Positions 63,028 to 64,000 of a stretch of DNA of 64,000 nucleotides are shown here, piece by piece (within the stretch, counting starts at the first letter, position 1; every line of letters begins with the position of its first letter). Source of the DNA: Pollutimonas bauzanensis (GTDB lineage Bacteria > Pseudomonadota > Gammaproteobacteria > Burkholderiales > Burkholderiaceae_B); the NCBI RefSeq assembly GCF_900129885.1, contig NZ_FQXE01000008.1, forward strand, positions 145,141-209,140, given 5' to 3'. The notes below the pieces were generated by a model. The model was not told where the DNA came from. It made no database searches and worked only from the letters and a program-made list of their open reading frames with translations. Position numbers and translations under genes: made by a program.

Positions 63028-63393
63028 TTATTTCTTCAGAGAAGCAGCAGCGCGACGCGGCCCTTTACGGGTGCGGGCGTTGGTACGGGTGCGTTGACCG
63101 CGTACAGGCAAGCCACGCTTGTGGCGCATGCCCCGGTAAGTTCCCAGATCGATCAGACGTTTGATCGACAATTGTACTTCGCGACGCAAATCACCTTCAA
63201 CCGTGAACACGCCAACGTGTTCGCGGATACGTTCGAGTTCGGCGTCAGTCAGATCTTTCACTTTCTTGGAAAGCTCGATACCCGATGCTTCGCAAATTTT
63301 GCGGGCACGGGTACGACCAATACCAAAAATCGCGGTAAGTCCGATTTCGGCGTGTTGATGCGGCGGAATGTTGATGCCAGCAATACGGGCCAT
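63028..63393 (-). CDS. rpsM: 30S ribosomal protein S13
   Basis: A 121-residue protein starting [19 protein letters not shown], with the S13 C-terminal [20 protein letters not shown]. Confidence 0.98.
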   Translation of the reverse strand: MARIAGINIPPHQHAEIGLTAIFGIGRTRARKICEASGIELSKKVKDLTDAELERIREHVGVFTVEGDLRREVQLSIKRLIDLGTYRGMRHKRGLPVRGQRTRTNARTRKGPRRAAASLKK

Positions 63394-63428
63394 GACTGTT
63401 CCTTGTTAAATCCGTTGCGTGTCGGCCA

Positions 63429-63542
63429 TTAGCCTTGACGCTGCTTATGACGTGGTTCGGTGCAAATTACACGCACCACGCCGTGACGTTTAATGATCTT
63501 GCAGTTGCGGCAGATCCGCTTTACCGATGCCATTACTTTCAT
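63429..63542 (-). CDS. rpmJ: 50S ribosomal protein L36
   Basis: A 37-residue zinc-ribbon protein read directly from the sequence: [20 protein letters not shown] start and [10 protein letters not shown] end, with the C-x2-C ... C ... H zinc ligands of the L36 family. ATG 63542, TAA 63429-63431. Normal place between infA and rpsM. Confidence 0.96.
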   Translation of the reverse strand: MKVMASVKRICRNCKIIKRHGVVRVICTEPRHKQRQG

Positions 63543-63573
63543 GGTTGACTCCTAGTTTCCTGTAACCGGCCGC

Positions 63574-63792
63574 TTATTTAGAGCGGAAGACAATTCTGGC
63601 GCGAGACAGGTCATAGGGCGTGAGCTCCACTGTGACCTTGTCACCCGGCAGAATCCGGATGTAATGCATACGCATCTTGCCCGATATGTGGCCCAAAACT
63701 ATATGGCCATTTTCCAGCTTGACGCGAAAAGTTGCGTTGGGAAGATTCTCGAGAACCTCTCCTTGCATTTGAATGACGTCGTCTTTTGCCAT
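63574..63792 (-). CDS. infA: translation initiation factor IF-1
   Basis: A 72-residue OB-fold protein starting [20 protein letters not shown] and containing [20 protein letters not shown] at 63792 is preferred over an upstream start at 63822 that would overlap secY. Confidence 0.97.
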   Translation of the reverse strand: MAKDDVIQMQGEVLENLPNATFRVKLENGHIVLGHISGKMRMHYIRILPGDKVTVELTPYDLSRARIVFRSK

Positions 63793-63799
63793 TTCTTTT

Positions 63800-64000
63800 T
63801 TACCGCATTGGCAGTCCCGCACCCTTGAAGTTGGCCTTCTTGAGCAGCGAGTCGTATTGATGGGACATCATGTAGGCCTGAGCCTGTGCCATGAAATCCA
63901 TGGTCACCACCACGATAATCAACAAAGAAGTGCCACCAAAATAAAACGGTACATTCCAGCGCGCCTGCATAAGTTCTGGCAATAAACACACCAAAGTTAT
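63800..64000 (-). CDS. secY: preprotein translocase subunit SecY (C-terminal end, runs off the window)
   Basis: The last 66 residues of SecY: a hydrophobic VCLLPELM segment, [18 protein letters not shown] (last membrane span), [21 protein letters not shown] and a short tail. SecY forms the protein-conducting channel. Its order before infA and rpmJ is the standard spc-alpha arrangement. Confidence 0.97.
   Translation of the reverse strand: MTLVCLLPELMQARWNVPFYFGGTSLLIIVVVTMDFMAQAQAYMMSHQYDSLLKKANFKGAGLPMR

Overview
The window looks like chromosomal DNA of a high-GC betaproteobacterium, most likely Alcaligenaceae (Bordetella/Achromobacter/Pusillimonas group). Three things point there: the conserved block uvrA - dgt - aroB - aroK - mrcA - cyaY - lptM - lysA - ccsB/resB - cytochrome c4 - engB - hemB - dsbD - cutA - alpha-operon ribosomal genes; a Bug-family periplasmic receptor and CaiB/BaiF CoA-transferases; and System II (ResB/CcsB) cytochrome c maturation. 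The taxonomic call is inference from gene content and order. No tRNA, rRNA, CRISPR array or insertion sequence was recognised.

Region 1 (1-9700). After the 5' part of a CaiB/BaiF CoA-transferase comes a tightly packed eight-gene minus-strand operon (8774 to 886). It encodes a sulfonate/nitrate-type ABC transporter whose binding protein seems to carry a C-terminal NosL-like domain, an AprA-like FAD oxidoreductase, an AprB-like diferredoxin, a HEAT-repeat protein, a NosR/NapH-like membrane Fe-S protein and a second diferredoxin. A HutC/UTRA-type GntR regulator lies directly upstream on the same strand. TGTATACA-like palindromes lie before the operon and before the CoA-transferase. I read this as an uptake-plus-reduction module for an unidentified small, perhaps sulfur-containing, substrate. 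It is my first candidate for an undescribed system.

Region 2 (9884-17092). An MFS exporter with a fused C-terminal domain; a catabolic operon (CoA-transferase, Bug receptor, HMG-CoA-lyase-like enzyme) with a divergent LysR regulator, which together would suit hydroxymethylglutarate-type acids; and a membrane diguanylate cyclase.

Region 3 (17364-25473). A FecI/FecR-controlled TonB-dependent uptake locus: sigma factor, FecR, receptor with STN signalling domain, periplasmic binding protein, a radical SAM enzyme, FecCD permease and ATPase. The radical SAM enzyme inside a metallophore-type uptake operon is the second candidate novelty. GC content falls in the receptor barrel, binding protein and radical SAM gene compared with both flanks, suggesting an exchanged cassette.

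Region 4 (25582-34304). A LacI-regulated branched-chain-type ABC transporter (LivHMGFK) followed by two amidases. Two near-perfect ACCC-AACGTT-GGGT palindromes near the 3' end of lacI are likely operators. GC is also lower here.

Region 5 (34644-64000). Core genome: ssb, an MFS transporter, uvrA, dgt, aroB/aroK, mrcA, cyaY, lptM, lysA, two c-di-GMP proteins, ccsB/resB/cytochrome c4, engB, hemB, dsbD, cutA, and the end of the ribosomal spc/alpha region (secY-infA-rpmJ-rpsM-rpsK-rpsD-rpoA-rplQ). A 0.5-kb non-coding stretch between hemB and dsbD holds a perfect 25-bp inverted repeat, and a long hairpin separates rpsD from rpoA.
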